Below are positions 11,319 through 22,446 of a stretch of 64,000 bases of DNA, piece by piece; within the stretch, counting starts at the first letter, position 1; each line of letters begins with the position of its first letter. Location of the stretch: the NCBI GenBank assembly GCA_964059195.1, contig CAXKWD010000001.1:221844484-221908483 (forward strand), written 5' to 3'. The notes beneath the pieces are model-generated. The model searched no databases. It saw nothing but the letters and a program-made list of their open reading frames with translations, and had not been told where the DNA came from. A program made the translations under genes and the position numbers. This DNA is from Ectobius pallidus. Lineage: Eukaryota > Arthropoda > Insecta > Blattodea > Ectobiidae.

Positions 11319-11524
11319 AAAATATTTTATGAATATCGTTTATGACGACAATTCTTATAAGGCTTTAATTTACGTTCGCTTTTATCCATGCAATCAAAAG
11401 CAAATAATATTGAATATAGTCTATTCCTGACCAAAATGAGCATACAAGGAGATATTATTAACTGTATGTAAGATACAGTCCCATCTGCTGTTGCAAGGTA
11501 TATTGAACACAACCAGAGGGCTTA

Positions 11525-12519
11525 TGGCCAGTTGCAGAAAAGCAAATCAATTTTGATCAGAGATTGATGGGAGTTTGACCAGAGTTAGATCGGCGATCAG
11601 TTACAATCGGGTTGCAGAAACAACAATCAGTGTTAATGGGCAATCAGATCTCTGGTCAGAATTGATCACCCATATTTTGCTGGTCAAATAATGATTCTCC
11701 AATCAACTTTGCTGGTAATGTGTTTGTAAACAGAGATAGGCCTATGAAATTTGTTTATATGTGGGGTTAGAGGTCAATGCTTATGCTTAATTGAATAGAA
11801 AAATACGCCTACGGTATATAATATTCCTTTCGCCAAAAGACCGTGTTATACACGCGAATCATACAGAATTCATGTGCAAGGGGAATAAGTTACACACAGC
11901 ACTGTAAGCAAAGACTCCTTACCTAAACATGGCATGCAATACGTAAGTAAAGATAAAAACAACAATAGCCTACTTTTCCATCGTAATTTCAGTTGTGCAT
12001 AACGACTCTGTAGACTATATTATCCAAATCTCTCTAGGCATATACTTCTTAGGTTCTAGGTCTTTCTGGACTGCATCTACTGAAATCTGAAGCAATGTCT
12101 TGCCAGGCATTCTCTTTCTGCTTTGACCTAACTACATCGGTCTTTTATTTTCATTGATGCTCGTGTAACCTTCTTAAATATTCAGCAACAATGCTTTCTC
12201 ATTCCCGCTCAAATTTGGGCCCCTTGATATCCTTCTTTTTTACATATATGCAAGGAAAGTAAAATAATTAAAGCACAGAATGTCAATACGTATATACGCA
12301 ACACAGGGAAAATGGCCGCTGAAACAACTGAATGGTGCACTGCTACCTGGTTTAGCGTTGTTGCCACATATGTTTTTCCGTCAAATCGAGAATCAGTTGA
12401 CCGTAGTGACCTGATCGACGATTAGCCATTCTGCAACTGAACACTTGAAATGATTGACAATCAAACTAATCATAGATCAACTGATTGGCGATCAAGACGC
12501 GGTTTTCTGCAACCGGCCA
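11525..12519 (-). mobile_element. PIF/Harbinger-like element with TTA target site
   Basis: The ends are TGGCCAGTTGCAGAAAA and its imperfect reverse complement (TTTTCTGCAACCGGCCA), flanked by TTA at 11522-11524 and 12520-12522. The uninterrupted sequence AGGGCTTAGTATTGC occurs at other array units (for example near 28995), which shows the empty site. On the minus strand near 12040-12250 a decayed frame contains KENAWQDIASDF, like the Myb/SANT-type second protein of Harbinger elements. Stops break it. Confidence 0.8.
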
Positions 12520-12721
12520 TTAGTATTGCAAAGCCTGCATAACATCATCTGGAAGAGCAAAATTCCCCACGGAGTGAATATCAATTCAGCGGTGAGTGTT
12601 TGCTAAGTATGATGTCCACTTGAAGGAATGGACTAGGGTGGTGAAGAAATGATAACAAGTGGATTGTCATTGCTCTGTGGAGACTTTATTCATCTTGTGG
12701 TCTCAATGCCGATATGGCGAC

Positions 12722-14975
12722 TCAGTTGCTCAGTTTCAATTGAGGTAGCAGAAATCCTTGGGAAAAAGTACCACCCAGGCAGGTACCCTGGATACAAACG
12801 TACCCGGGTAGGCAGTCAGTGTCTTGACTACAATGACGACTCTGATGACCGGATGTACGAGGAACTGCAAGAAAACAGTCCGATTACATGTTAGCAAGAA
12901 ATCTACTCTTTCGGTCTTACTAATAATCCATGTGTATCATTTATACCAGAAATATACACAGCTGAGGAGAAAAATCCCTTTAGGCAGGCCTACAGGCTGA
13001 GGTAAATTTCGAAGTGCTTTTGGTTTAATTTATGGTCGCTGCGAAGCACTTTTCTTCTTTAGCCTTGGCATGACAAACCCGCAATAATAATTGCAAAAAG
13101 AGGAAACAGCACTTTTTCAAACTTTCAAATCTCGCCTTATATGAGAGCTGTCGAGAAACTACACCATTTCAACCTCAATTTCGGAAAAAGTAATTTCAAT
13201 TTCGGAAAAAGTAATTTCAAATTCGGAAAAAGTAATTTTAATTTCGGAAAAAGTCATCTCAATTTCGGAAAAAGTAACTTCAATTTCGGAAATACGAGGG
13301 CTATTTTTTAAAGCATTCGATGGGGCATAAAATGAAAACCACAGTGAAAATCAAAACTGTTTTATTTGGAACATTTAGGCACACCTTCTAGCTACTTCTC
13401 TACATAATCTCGCTCCGATTGAGTCATTTGTCCTAGCGTGGTACCAACTTTACTATACCCTCTTCATAGCCCTCGCATTTCCGAAATTGAAGTTACTTTT
13501 TCCGAAATTGAAATTACCTTTTCCGAAATTGAAGTTACTTTTTCCGAAATTGGAATTACTTTTTCCGAAATTGAAATTACTTTTTCCGAAATTGAGGTTG
13601 AAAAGGTGTAGTTATTGATTTGTAGAGTACTCATCAAGAGCTTTTCAACGATACTCCACAAGATGTGGTTTCAAAAATTTCGAATTTTCATCCCCCCACC
13701 CCTACTCGTACCCCCAAAACCCCCGAATCGTTGGTGTCACTGTGAACTCCATAGGGAGTACTCTAATTTATTCCAACAAAGTTTCCCTCTATACTTCATA
13801 GGGGCCGAGATATAAATTTTTCAAAATTTCAACCCCCTTCCCCGACCCCCCTTGGGCCAATTTTGCTCATTAACGAACATGTCCGAACTATTGGGCCTAG
13901 AAATAACATAATACAATTTGGTTCAAATATCTTCAAAATTACGGCCGTTAGCGCGTAAAGATGTATATATATATAAATATATATATATCTTTATTTTTAT
14001 CGGGCGGTGGTTTCGTACTTAGGGAGGCATGAAACGTAAAGATATGAAATAATTTCTCGAAAGTAATGACATGGTATCGATTGCAATAGGTAGATTTTTC
14101 TTCGAAATCTTCCTAAAATGTACTAATAATCCTTACATAAGGCTGAATGTGTGCAACGCTTCACACAGCCTGACCCCCTTGTAGGCTATAGAAAACTAAA
14201 AAACTAAACTCCGTGGTGTTGCATCCCTGAAGGGACTTGGCCTACCACCCGACCGCTGCGTCAACTATCATAGGCAGATGGCAGAATTGGGGGCATGTGG
14301 TAAGCATGCCGATACCCATGCGCGTTAATGGTGATTTCCATGACCGGAGCCGCTACTTCTCTATCAAGTAGCTCCTCTAATTTTAATCACGAGGCTGAGT
14401 GCACCCCGTTCCCCTTGTATAAGATTGACGGAAATAATGAAGATGGCCGATATCCCTAACAGCTGGTAGTTTGGTATGTCTTGAGATTGAATTTCGAGGT
14501 TATGCATCCATTCTTATGGTAATTTGTCAGGAAACTTTCTGTTTTTGCGGAATTACTTGTCTAAACATTCTTCCTTGTTTGCGGGACATATTTCCATAAT
14601 TTTACCCATGATTACAGCTTTCTGAAAACGATATAATGAAATATTGAAACTAGATTTTTTCTCCGCAGACGATACACTGCTGTTTGGCGTTCAGCAGTTG
14701 CATGCTAACTTCAAAGCCGCGGGCTAGTAACGTCCTCACCAGCGTGACGTGTTTGGTGACGTTTCACAATCAAACCCGGTGTAACCCTTGGCAATTATGC
14801 TGCGTTTATTAGTAATACGGCTTATGTAGAACTTGGATGTATAAGCAAATATAAGCAGCTTTTATTAATAAGGCTGTTTGTGACCAACTATTAAGAAAGT
14901 TACAAACTTACGCCCACGACAGAAGCCAGTAGCGATGCAGGCGGCCAAAACAAAGAGCAGTAGTACCAACTTCAT
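12722..14975 (-). CDS. Array gene 1: secreted Cys-rich peptide (68 aa)
   Basis: The coding parts are 14975-14912 (exon 2) and 12864-12722 (exon 3), joined by a phase-1 intron (donor GTAAGT, acceptor GTTTTCTTGCAG). Exon 2 encodes a signal peptide, MKLVLLLFVLAACIATGFC. The mature part has four Cys in C-x5-C-x5-C-x4-C (CSQDTDC, LPGYVC, QGTC). The tail is read in a frame shifted from the family tail, since a TESPYRH-type ending exists one frame over; the C-terminus is therefore atypical. Intron 2 is 2047 bp instead of the usual 78-97 because of insertions. AATAAA lies at 12685-12690 and exon 1 at 16301. No named family is recognised; secretion is inferred from the signal peptide. Confidence 0.75.
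13159..13611. repeat. Foldback built from an about 20-bp minisatellite
   Basis: The left arm has about six tandem copies of ATTTCGGAAAAAGTAATTTC, and the right arm has the reverse complement. The whole is bounded by CTACACC (13159) and GGTGTAG (13611). The centre (13303-13468) is a mariner-like stub with its own CGAGGGCTAT..ATAGCCCTCG ends. The minus frame at 13464-13661 (repeated ISEKV) is only the minisatellite translated. Confidence 0.8.
13612..14880. other. Inserted sequence in intron 2 of gene 1
   Basis: This is not present in the short introns of genes 3-8, so it came by insertion. It has C-rich strings (13690-13850), a TATA dinucleotide run (13960-13990) and GC-richer sequence at 14200-14450. 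I found no intact frame or clear terminal repeats. Confidence 0.4.
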
Positions 14976-15547
14976 CTGCAATAACAGTAATACAATGCGT
15001 ATTAGTATCACAACATTGGAACCACGATCTCAATAGCTATTAGTTATTTTTGTGAAGCAAAGTAACCAGAGACGCGACTTTGAAAACTCCATGTTCGCCA
15101 ACCCATCATCCTATGTTGGTGCTGCCATATGCGAGTTAGGCCACCAAGAGTATAAACGTTTTTGGTCATGTAACATGGCCATCTGCCTAGCCAACCTACA
15201 AATTTTGCCATCTTGCCCAACGTAGTTTCTTTTTTAATGCGGAAAATAGTCTGTTCTGCTTTGGTACTACACACAGTAATTTTGATTTTTTAGACATCTA
15301 AAATGAGTTAGGAAAACTCAACGTCATAGCTGGGATGTTGATGAAAGGACCACAAATGAAGAAGTGTGGGTGGGTTGAAAAAAAAAGTGGCAGCTGGCCT
15401 CCCCAAAACGGTTTGTGTGTGTGCCAGATATCTTTATAAGCAATATTTCAGATAAATGGCCATATTACAAGGCTGTCTTCTAAAATGACCAATTCTGCCT
15501 TTTTTAACTAGATTCGAAATTTAAGTTTAAGTTTATAGGTAATTAAA

Positions 15548-16052
15548 CTATATTAACTTTTTGCACGACGTAACTAATTAGTGGTACTGTTGCCGTGGAT
15601 AGTAACTTGACATTCCCGCACGCCATCTGGTTGCTATGAAAACAAAAGAAATCTCCGTGCGGTAAAAATTACAAAAAGCACAAGTGCCTTAAGTAAAATC
15701 ATCAGAATACAAGCCTTTATGGGAGACCGGAACCAAGGCCCCCTAGTTTGTGGCGATTTTAACAGGACAAATATTCAGTCCCCATAACAACCAACACATG
15801 CTAATCACTTTCTGAAATATAACATCTATCTTCAATAATGTATATACATAATATTTTCAGCTAATATCTCAATTAATATAGTTGAATTGATATAAATAAT
15901 CATCGTGCAAAAAATAGTATGCAATACTCGTGCCGTAAGCGCATAACGGATCTCGGAAATTGAAAAAACTCGGCGCAAGCGCCTCGTTTTTTCAAACTCT
16001 TTCCTCGATCCGTATGCACCGCTTACGGCACTTGTATCGCAATATACTATTA
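15548..16052 (-). mobile_element. Hairpin element Z, copy 2 (minus)
   Basis: The reverse complement starts TAGTATATTGCGATACAAGT (16049 downwards). Its hairpin pairs GTGCCGTAAGCG with CGCTTACGGCAC around an inner GAAAAAACTCGGCGC..GCGCCTCGTTTTTTC. It lies in intron 1 of gene 1. The plus frame at 15960-16163 reads through this hairpin and is not a gene. Confidence 0.65.
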
Positions 16053-16300
16053 CGATACTGTTCTTTATATAAGTTATTTTGTAGTTATATACCTTTAAAT
16101 TTCACCCGACTTTGTCTTTGTACCTCAATTCGTCTTTGTGAAATATGCAGAAATAAATGTTAGTGGCCGTATTACAAGACCTGACCCTTATGCAAGAAAA
16201 ACAAGCTGAGTTGTAATGCCAGTTATGTATTTTAGAAACGAAACTATTTTATAAATGGATAGTATTAAGTCTTAAATAGCTGTGATAAATTTTCACTCAC

Positions 16301-16389
16301 CATCAAGCTTTGCTTCTTCTGTAGGCTCTGAAGACTTGAGAATTCAAAGGAACTGTAGTGAGGTTCAAGAGACAGACTGCTGTTTTATA
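16301..16389 (-). promoter_or_regulatory. Exon 1 and TATA promoter of gene 1 (copy c)
   Basis: TATAAAA at 16383-16389 (minus) precedes the leader. The likely start of transcription is about 30 bases downstream, near CACTACAGTTCC. The leader ends CTTGATG before donor GTGAGTG (last exon base 16301). If spliced to exon 2 this places ATG directly before the exon 2 ATG, in frame. Confidence 0.7.
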
Positions 16390-16792
16390 CAAATCCAAAG
16401 CCACATAGTTCACAATAAAACTACATTTTAATAGTCTTGGAGGCTTAGATAGCCATATTTGTTTACGGAATTATCAAAAAGAAATTAAACTAAAAAATTA
16501 ATGAAGTGTAACATAATACAACTTAAAGTTTATTAAGAAATGGGATATAAAATGTGATTAGATAGGCTAACAATAAAGACATAGCTATAGACTCATAAAA
16601 TTTTATCAACATTGTTTATGACAAGAATGCTTACAATCCCTTAATTTATCCCCACGTATTCTCATATTTATCTGAAATGTGTTTTATTTTCAGGTGGAAT
16701 AGGAAAATCCAAATTATTTCGCAGTAATTTGTTGTAAATTAGTTTATTAGTAATTTTTATCTTCTATATGCATCACTCTATTCTGGACGTTA

Positions 16793-18150
16793 TTAAGTGC
16801 CAGTATGGTACTTATGAGATTGTGTGGGCGACGAAAAAATGTCTGTCTGTCTGTCCGTGTGTCTGTACGAGCCATAACTCAAATCCGATTTTTCGGATTT
16901 TCATGAAACTTGGAAAACACATTTATAATGTCCATGGGAAGAACCCTATTGATATTGAACCAAATCGGTTCACCGGTACCGGAGTAATACCCAATTTAGT
17001 GCCTATTTTAATAGATTATGGCGCCTTTCTAATAATAAGGCGCCATAACTCAAATACGCTGTATCGGATTTCCACGAAACTTAGAATACGCATTTATTAC
17101 GTCTTTGAGAAGTACCCTGTTGAATTTGAACCTAATCTGTTGACTGGTACCTGAGTAAAACCCAATTTAGTGTATCTTTTAAAGACACAATAACTCAAAT
17201 ACGCTTTATCGGATTTTTATGAAACTACGTATACGCATTTATAATGTTCATGGGAAGACGTCTATTGATAATCGACAAAATCAGTTGGCCAGTACCGGAA
17301 TAATGTCCAATTCAGTGACTTTTATGTTAATATATAAGAAGTCGCGATAACTCAAATATGCTTCATTGGATTTTCCTGAAATTTTCTATACCCATTTATA
17401 ATGTACATGGGAAGACGTCTACTGATATTGGACTAAATCCGTAGACCGGTACCGGAGTAAACCCCAATTTAGTGTCTATTTTAAAGACGCGGTAACTCAA
17501 ATACGCTTTACCGGATTTTTATGAAAATTGGTATACACATTTATAATGTCCATTGGAAGACGTCTATTGATATTGGATAAAATCGGTTGACCTGTTTCGG
17601 AGTAATGCTCTATTTAGTGTCTATTTTATGGTAATATACGTATAGCAAAGAATTTATTTAAAAAAAAGCAAATCAGTTTTCTTGACAACATAGCCTATTG
17701 TTTTACTGTGATCTTATAAGGCTTTGGAAATTAAAACACAGTTAGCTATGACAAAACACACTATCGCTTTACATGCGCTTATCCAACTAGACCGTTAAAC
17801 TGACCCAGGTGGCCGAGATGGTAACGTCATGGCCTCACATTCTGGAGTCCCATGGTTCAAATCCCGAAACCGGCCAATTTTAATATTTTTTTGTATTATT
17901 ATGTGGGTGTGCGATTGTCATGATATCACAAATCTATAGAGTTCAGCTGATGCTGGAAGATTTTAATCTGATTAAAAAAAAACTAGGCCTTTGTTCTTCC
18001 TTAAGCCCTGCTTGATGAATAAATATGGAGCTTAACTTGGAAATCAATTAAAAAAAAAAACATATTCTGCATATCATAATTGCAGTCATAACTGATTAAA
18101 CAAAAGCATACTGGCAGTTTGTTACATCAGTTTACCTGATTTTATTCTTA
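16793..18150 (+). repeat. Composite repeat, copy 2
   Basis: The start motif AAGTGCCAGTATG (16795-16807) pairs with CATACTGGCAGTT (18107-18119). About five roughly 150-bp units follow a CTGT run. A perfect hairpin TATGGCGCC..GGCGCCATA lies at 17017-17047. The tRNA-like SINE head is at about 17806-17878. The 128-codon frame at 16768-17154 is the unit repeat translated. Confidence 0.75.
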
Positions 18151-18392
18151 TACGAATATGCAATCCGTGGAAGTCTGCCCGCTATCTGCGTTGCCTGCCG
18201 TAGCTGTTCTACGTGCCTATCATGCTTGCTTACTTTCTTGCTCTGTCTACCCGCTAAATGAGAGGTTGAATAATGCTTAGTATATGTCGATTGTCCGAAA
18301 AGCATGTTATTTCTAGACTGGGATGTTAGATACATCGGGACAAGGGAAATCTTGGTGCTTATTTGAGTAATACCATTTAAATATACTACCTA

Positions 18393-18730
18393 CTTACCCA
18401 TTGGCAATAGACAATTCCTAAGCAAGATAGAGGAATATTATGTATTTTATGGAACCAGGAGGTTCATTGCCGCGCTTACCTGAGCCCGCCATTCAACCCT
18501 ATTCTGTGCTAACTCCAACCATACCTCTCAAATCCTACTTCTCTTAAATCTATCCTAATATTGTCCACCACCTACGTCTAGGTCTTCCAAGTGGTCTTTT
18601 CCTTTCTGGTCTCCCAGTCAATACTTTTGAGATATGTCTTTCCTCCCCAATTTCATCCTCCGTGATTTAATTACCCTTACTGTATCCGGTGAAGAGTACA
18701 GGTTATGAAGCTCGTCGTTACGCAGTTTTC
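18393..18730 (-). mobile_element. LINE 3' end (minus), same family as 3034
   Basis: The reverse complement matches 3150-3480, with the same GAAGACCTAGACGTAGG and GCGGCAATGAACCT landmarks and a TAAGTAGGTAG tail at 18393. A deletion removes the AGHVARM part. Dead copy. Confidence 0.7.
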
Positions 18731-18840
18731 TCCAGTCCCCATTTTTATCTCTCTGTAATCACTTACCTTCTTTCATTAAGTTTAACAGAATAAAAAAAGT
18801 TCGTGCACCCTAAACCAAAACTTATAATATTGGAAAAGTA

Positions 18841-19110
18841 CGAGAGTGGATCGAAAAGTAACGCACAATATATATATATATATATATTTTTTTTAGAAAA
18901 CGTTTAATAGGTAGGCCTAAGATTACAAACAAATCCAAACATGAAGGGACATCTTTTGTCTATTTTTCTGTATAGTCGCCAAGTTTTTCAATACATTTCT
19001 CCATCGTGATACCAGTTTCAAAACACCCTATTCATAGAAGTCCGTTCGGTTGGAGTATAAGAATTTTGTGGCATCTTTAGAAGGAAAGTAGTTTTTTCAC
19101 GAATGCGGAT
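18841..19110 (-). pseudogene. Mariner-like 3' end remnant
   Basis: It has a TA-flanked end with GTGGATCGAAAAGTAACGCA, then a minus-strand frame corresponding to the C-terminal KLVSRWEKC-type region seen intact at 32560-32650. It is broken after about 19060. A TA run sits at 18871-18888. Confidence 0.6.
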
Positions 19111-19128
19111 TGTTTTTCTGAGTAAGTA

Positions 19129-19383
19129 CAGGTAGGGAGAAAAAAGCGGACCGGTTGATATGAGCCGATATGAGCCACTGCGCAAGCCTAGCGGCATTCA
19201 CAGGATAGCAGGGAATGTATTGAAATTTGTTGTAGTGTCGACTGTTAACTTAGCCCATTTCGAGTCGAGATTAGAACAAATTTCAATACATTCCCTGCTA
19301 TCCTGTGAATGCCGCTAGGCGTGCGCAGTGGCTCATATCGGCAAATTAGATATTTTTATCGGTCCGCTTTTTTTTCCTACCTG
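19129..19383. mobile_element. Palindromic TA-type MITE, copy 1
   Basis: Arms of about 100 bp are near-perfect inverted repeats starting CAGGTAGGGAGAAAAAAGCG and sit between TA (19127-28) and TA (19384-85). The second copy is 60190-60455. It has no coding capacity. Confidence 0.8.
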
Positions 19384-19419
19384 TACATATCCGGAGGATT
19401 GGTTAGATTGCGTAACACC

Positions 19420-19610
19420 ATGAAGGATCTGGAAGAGCACAATTCCCCAGGGAGTGAACATCAATTCAGCGGTGACTGTTTGCTAAGTATGATGTCCACT
19501 TGAAGGAATGGACTAGGGTGGTGAAGAAATGATAACAAGTGGATTGTCATTGCTCTGTGAAGACTTTATTCATATTGTGGTCTCAATGCCGATATGGCCA
19601 CTCAGTTTCT
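19420..19610 (-). pseudogene. Truncated duplicate of gene 2 3' end (copy E)
   Basis: This repeats the 3' flank block and poly(A) region (AATAAA at 19565-19570) that recurs about 265 bp later at gene 2. Similarity ends after about 19605, before any peptide code. Confidence 0.65.
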
Positions 19611-19882
19611 ACCTGGTGTTCGTATACACTGTATCTTCGATGTTCATTAATTGGTGCATTAATTGGTTAGATTGCATAATAAAATTAAGGATCTGGAAGA
19701 GCACAATTGCCCAGGGAGTGAATATCAATTCAGCGGTGAGTGTTTGCTAAGTATGATGTCCACTTGAAGGAATGGACTAGGCTGGTGAAGAAATGATAAC
19801 AAGTGGATTGTCTTTTCTCTGTGGAGACTTTATTCATATTGTGGTCTCAATACCAATATAGCGGCTAAATTACTCCTTGGTT

Positions 19883-21648
19883 CTAATACCATTGTGGTGG
19901 CTTAGTTGGGTTGCAGACACCAATTGGAAACATCTTTATGCATTCAAATCCGGGAGGACAGTCAGAGTCCTGATGGCAGTGAGGCCTATTAACTGCAAAA
20001 TAACAGTCTGATTACATGGTTTCCAGATCAGAAATGTACAACAGTCGTACCAATATCCGAAAATAGTCGTATGCTAGTTAAAACTGTCGTTTACTTTGTG
20101 ATTTTTCAGTGTAATGAACGTATTAGTTAAGTGATCCCTATAGAGGCCATGGAGGCCCAGAGGGTTCCAGGAAGTTGAGGCTCTCAGATTTTGGACATTC
20201 GGCACATGAAGGTGGTAAGGTTGTCAGCCTTACGCGCCGGCCGCCTTCACCCCCAGGATTGCTCCTGGTACTCATTTCTGTTAGAGGCTGAGTCGACCCC
20301 AGGGCTATAGTGCCACCAGAATGATTAGGCCAATTGAAAAATTCCAACGACCCCATCGGGAATCGAACCCACGACCTTCCGGTTCGTAGCGCAGCGCCTC
20401 GACCACAACGCTACGGCGTTCCCCCATAATAATAGTAATAATAATAGTAATAATAATAATAATTATAATTATAAATCGGTATTTTGCACCTTACGTATGT
20501 CATGTAGTTGTTAATAAATTATCTTATTTGTAAATGATTAGTCGTGTTTCATTATCTTTCCATGTGCTAAATTTGATAAAATACAATAGAATTTAATAAA
20601 CAGTAGTTGCCACAGTGTTGTAATTACAAATCTCGATTTTAGCTTGCCCATACCCGCTTGAAGCAAGCAAGTTCTGAGCGTCGCAGCTAGCAAGCAGGCA
20701 GGTTTCTTTAGACTTGATGGATCAGGTTAAACCCAACCCATCCAAGTCTGAATAAGCTTGCGACATTCTTATCAGCTAAAGAACTGTAGTTGCTAAGTGT
20801 AGGTAATACTTTCATGTTTTCTACACGCTGGTAGAAGAAATTCATAATGTAGATAAATAAAAGGTGGATAAAGTATTAAAAATCGTTTTAGCGTCTTAAC
20901 ACATTTATTATTTGTATTATTGATTTTTTTTATGTTTATTTCGAAAATGTTTGAAAATTTTTCGGCTGCCTTCAGGGTAAAATTCCCCATTCTCCTTTTA
21001 CTTGCACTCTAAACACATCTGAAGTTCTTCAACTACGTAACTGCACGACTTACCAGTGCACTGATATACATAGTTTCATATTATTTCCGCCAGGCCTTGC
21101 AGTTTGTTTAGGCCCCATGAAACCCACCAGGTTATGAAGAGCTTGTGACTCATAGCGACAGTATTTCATTTCATCGTTCCACCGAAGCTTGCTCTCTTGT
21201 CAAGCAAGTTAAAAGCTTTGGCTGGTTGCAGGATTTCAAAGAGGCAAGCAAGCTAAAATTAGAATATGTACGCCTCTAGTTATTATTGCAAAAGGAAGAG
21301 GACTGCTTTGCAATCATATTGATTTTAGCTGCATGGTTACAGCAAAAAGCTGAATATGTATCAAAATTTATATTTCGTCGGTAGTTTGATTAAAAAAACG
21401 CTGTGTATAAAACGCTGTGTTAAAAATAGTCGTACAAATAGGCGTACCACTCATGATAGCGTCGTACGTCGTACAAATCTATCAAATAGTCGTATGTGTA
21501 CGACTATAGTCGTACGTATGGCAACCCTGTGTTAGCATGAAATCTTCAGATAGCGACCAACTGTTTAAAAAAATACAAACTTACTGTCTTGACAGAAGCC
21601 AGTAGCCATGCAGACTGCCAAAACAAACAGCAGTAGTACCAACTTCAT
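19883..21648 (-). CDS. Array gene 2: secreted Cys-rich peptide (57 aa)
   Basis: Exon 2 is 21648-21585 (MKLVLLLFVLAVCMATGFC) and exon 3 is 19992-19883, joined in phase 1 (donor GTAAGT, acceptor GTTATTTTGCAG). The mature part reads CHQDSDC, CPPGFEC, then Cys after 8 residues (spacing 5-5-8), and ends with the family tail KPPQWY and TAG. AATAAA is at 19829-19834. Intron 2 is 1592 bp because of a transposon with a nested SINE. Intron 1 runs to exon 1 at 23293 and holds a Tc1-type MITE and a hairpin element. This is a compact, clean family member. Confidence 0.8.
20019..21524 (-). mobile_element. Transposon insertion in intron 2 of gene 2
   Basis: The insertion is absent from the short introns of paralogues. 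The right end, read on minus, starts CAGGGTTGCCATACGTACGA with many TAGTCGTAC words. Similar words appear at the left (20045-20095). The CAGGGTTGCCA end suggests a hAT-like element, but I cannot prove the left terminus. A SINE sits inside at 20133-20426. Confidence 0.5.
20133..20426 (-). mobile_element. tRNA-derived SINE (minus)
   Basis: The minus-strand head near 20421 downwards has an A-box-like GTTGTGGTCGAGG and B box GGGTTCGATTCCC, typical of a tRNA-derived SINE. The body follows to 20133 (CCATGGCCTCTATAGGGAT). Partial copies are at 32998-33107 and 45360-45440. (TAA)n lies next to the head at 20428-20470. Confidence 0.7.
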
Positions 21649-21824
21649 CTGCAATAACAATAATACAATGTGTATTATTATCAACGTTGGAATTACCCAA
21701 ACCGCGATCTCAATAGCCATTAGTTATTTGTGGAAAGCAAAATAAGTACCAGAGACGCGACTGTTCAAAACTCCATGTTCGCCAACCCTGGAATCTGACT
21801 TCAACCATTTCCATTTATATTATA

Positions 21825-22308
21825 CAGTGAGTCTCAGACAGATTTCACCCGCCGCGCCGCGCGTTGGGTTCTCGCAGATGACGCTCCTATCCCCGGTATG
21901 CGGCAAAGGAACTGCCCGGCAGTTGACTGACTTGTCCGTGCGTGACAATGAAAATAAATGAAATAAGTTTGAAAATAACGAAAATAGGCACCTACCTTAT
22001 TACTGGAGATGCTGGCATTTTCCTCCTCCTACATCCACACATTTTTGGCATCGTGATAGGAAATTCCGATTAATACGCATTAATTGTTCTTCCGTTATTA
22101 TTGAGATTATCTCTATCCTAATGTTTTCTTTTAGTTGTGACAAGTACAGAATAACACTTTCACGTCTGTACAACACGAGAACAATGCTCAACTGCAGGCT
22201 GTTGACTTATCTGCAGGGACACAGCTGGCCGCGACGCGGGTAGTGGTGAGTCATCACAAGAGAAGCACGGCGGGCGGCAAACGGGTGCGATCTGGCTGAG
22301 ACTCACTG
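21825..22308. mobile_element. Tc1/mariner-type element with TA target site
   Basis: Inverted ends CAGTGAGTCTCAGACAGAT and ATCTGGCTGAGACTCACTG are flanked by TA (21823-24 and 22309-10). A minus-strand piece at 22000-22070 encodes NRNFLSRCQKCVDVGGG, like the C-terminus of a mariner-type transposase. It is an internally deleted, non-autonomous copy in intron 1 of gene 2. Confidence 0.75.
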
Positions 22309-22446
22309 TACAAGCGGGATTTGCATAGGGTGAGCATTCTTCACAAGACATTAAACTATTTCATGTATGTAAAAAGAAAATGGCATGCTTTCGGCATTGA
22401 GATTTTGCGATATCTTATAGGGTTCTATAGAACACTAAAGAGTTTT

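Noticed and set aside
13464..13661. A protein with ISEKV repeats, or a CRISPR-like array
   Set aside because: It is the 20-bp minisatellite translated. There are no distinct spacers and the genome is eukaryotic.
16768..17154. A 128-residue protein, with similar frames at 7946, 25201 and 61440
   Set aside because: It covers a CTGT run and roughly 150-bp tandem units of the composite repeat. The frame is broken differently in each copy.
19423..19503. A possible plus-strand first coding exon (MKDLEEHNSPGSE) ending at a GTGAGTG donor
   Set aside because: The ATG is not kept (ATT or ACG at 23828, 19683 and 5735), so coding is unlikely. The non-coding possibility is kept as a finding.
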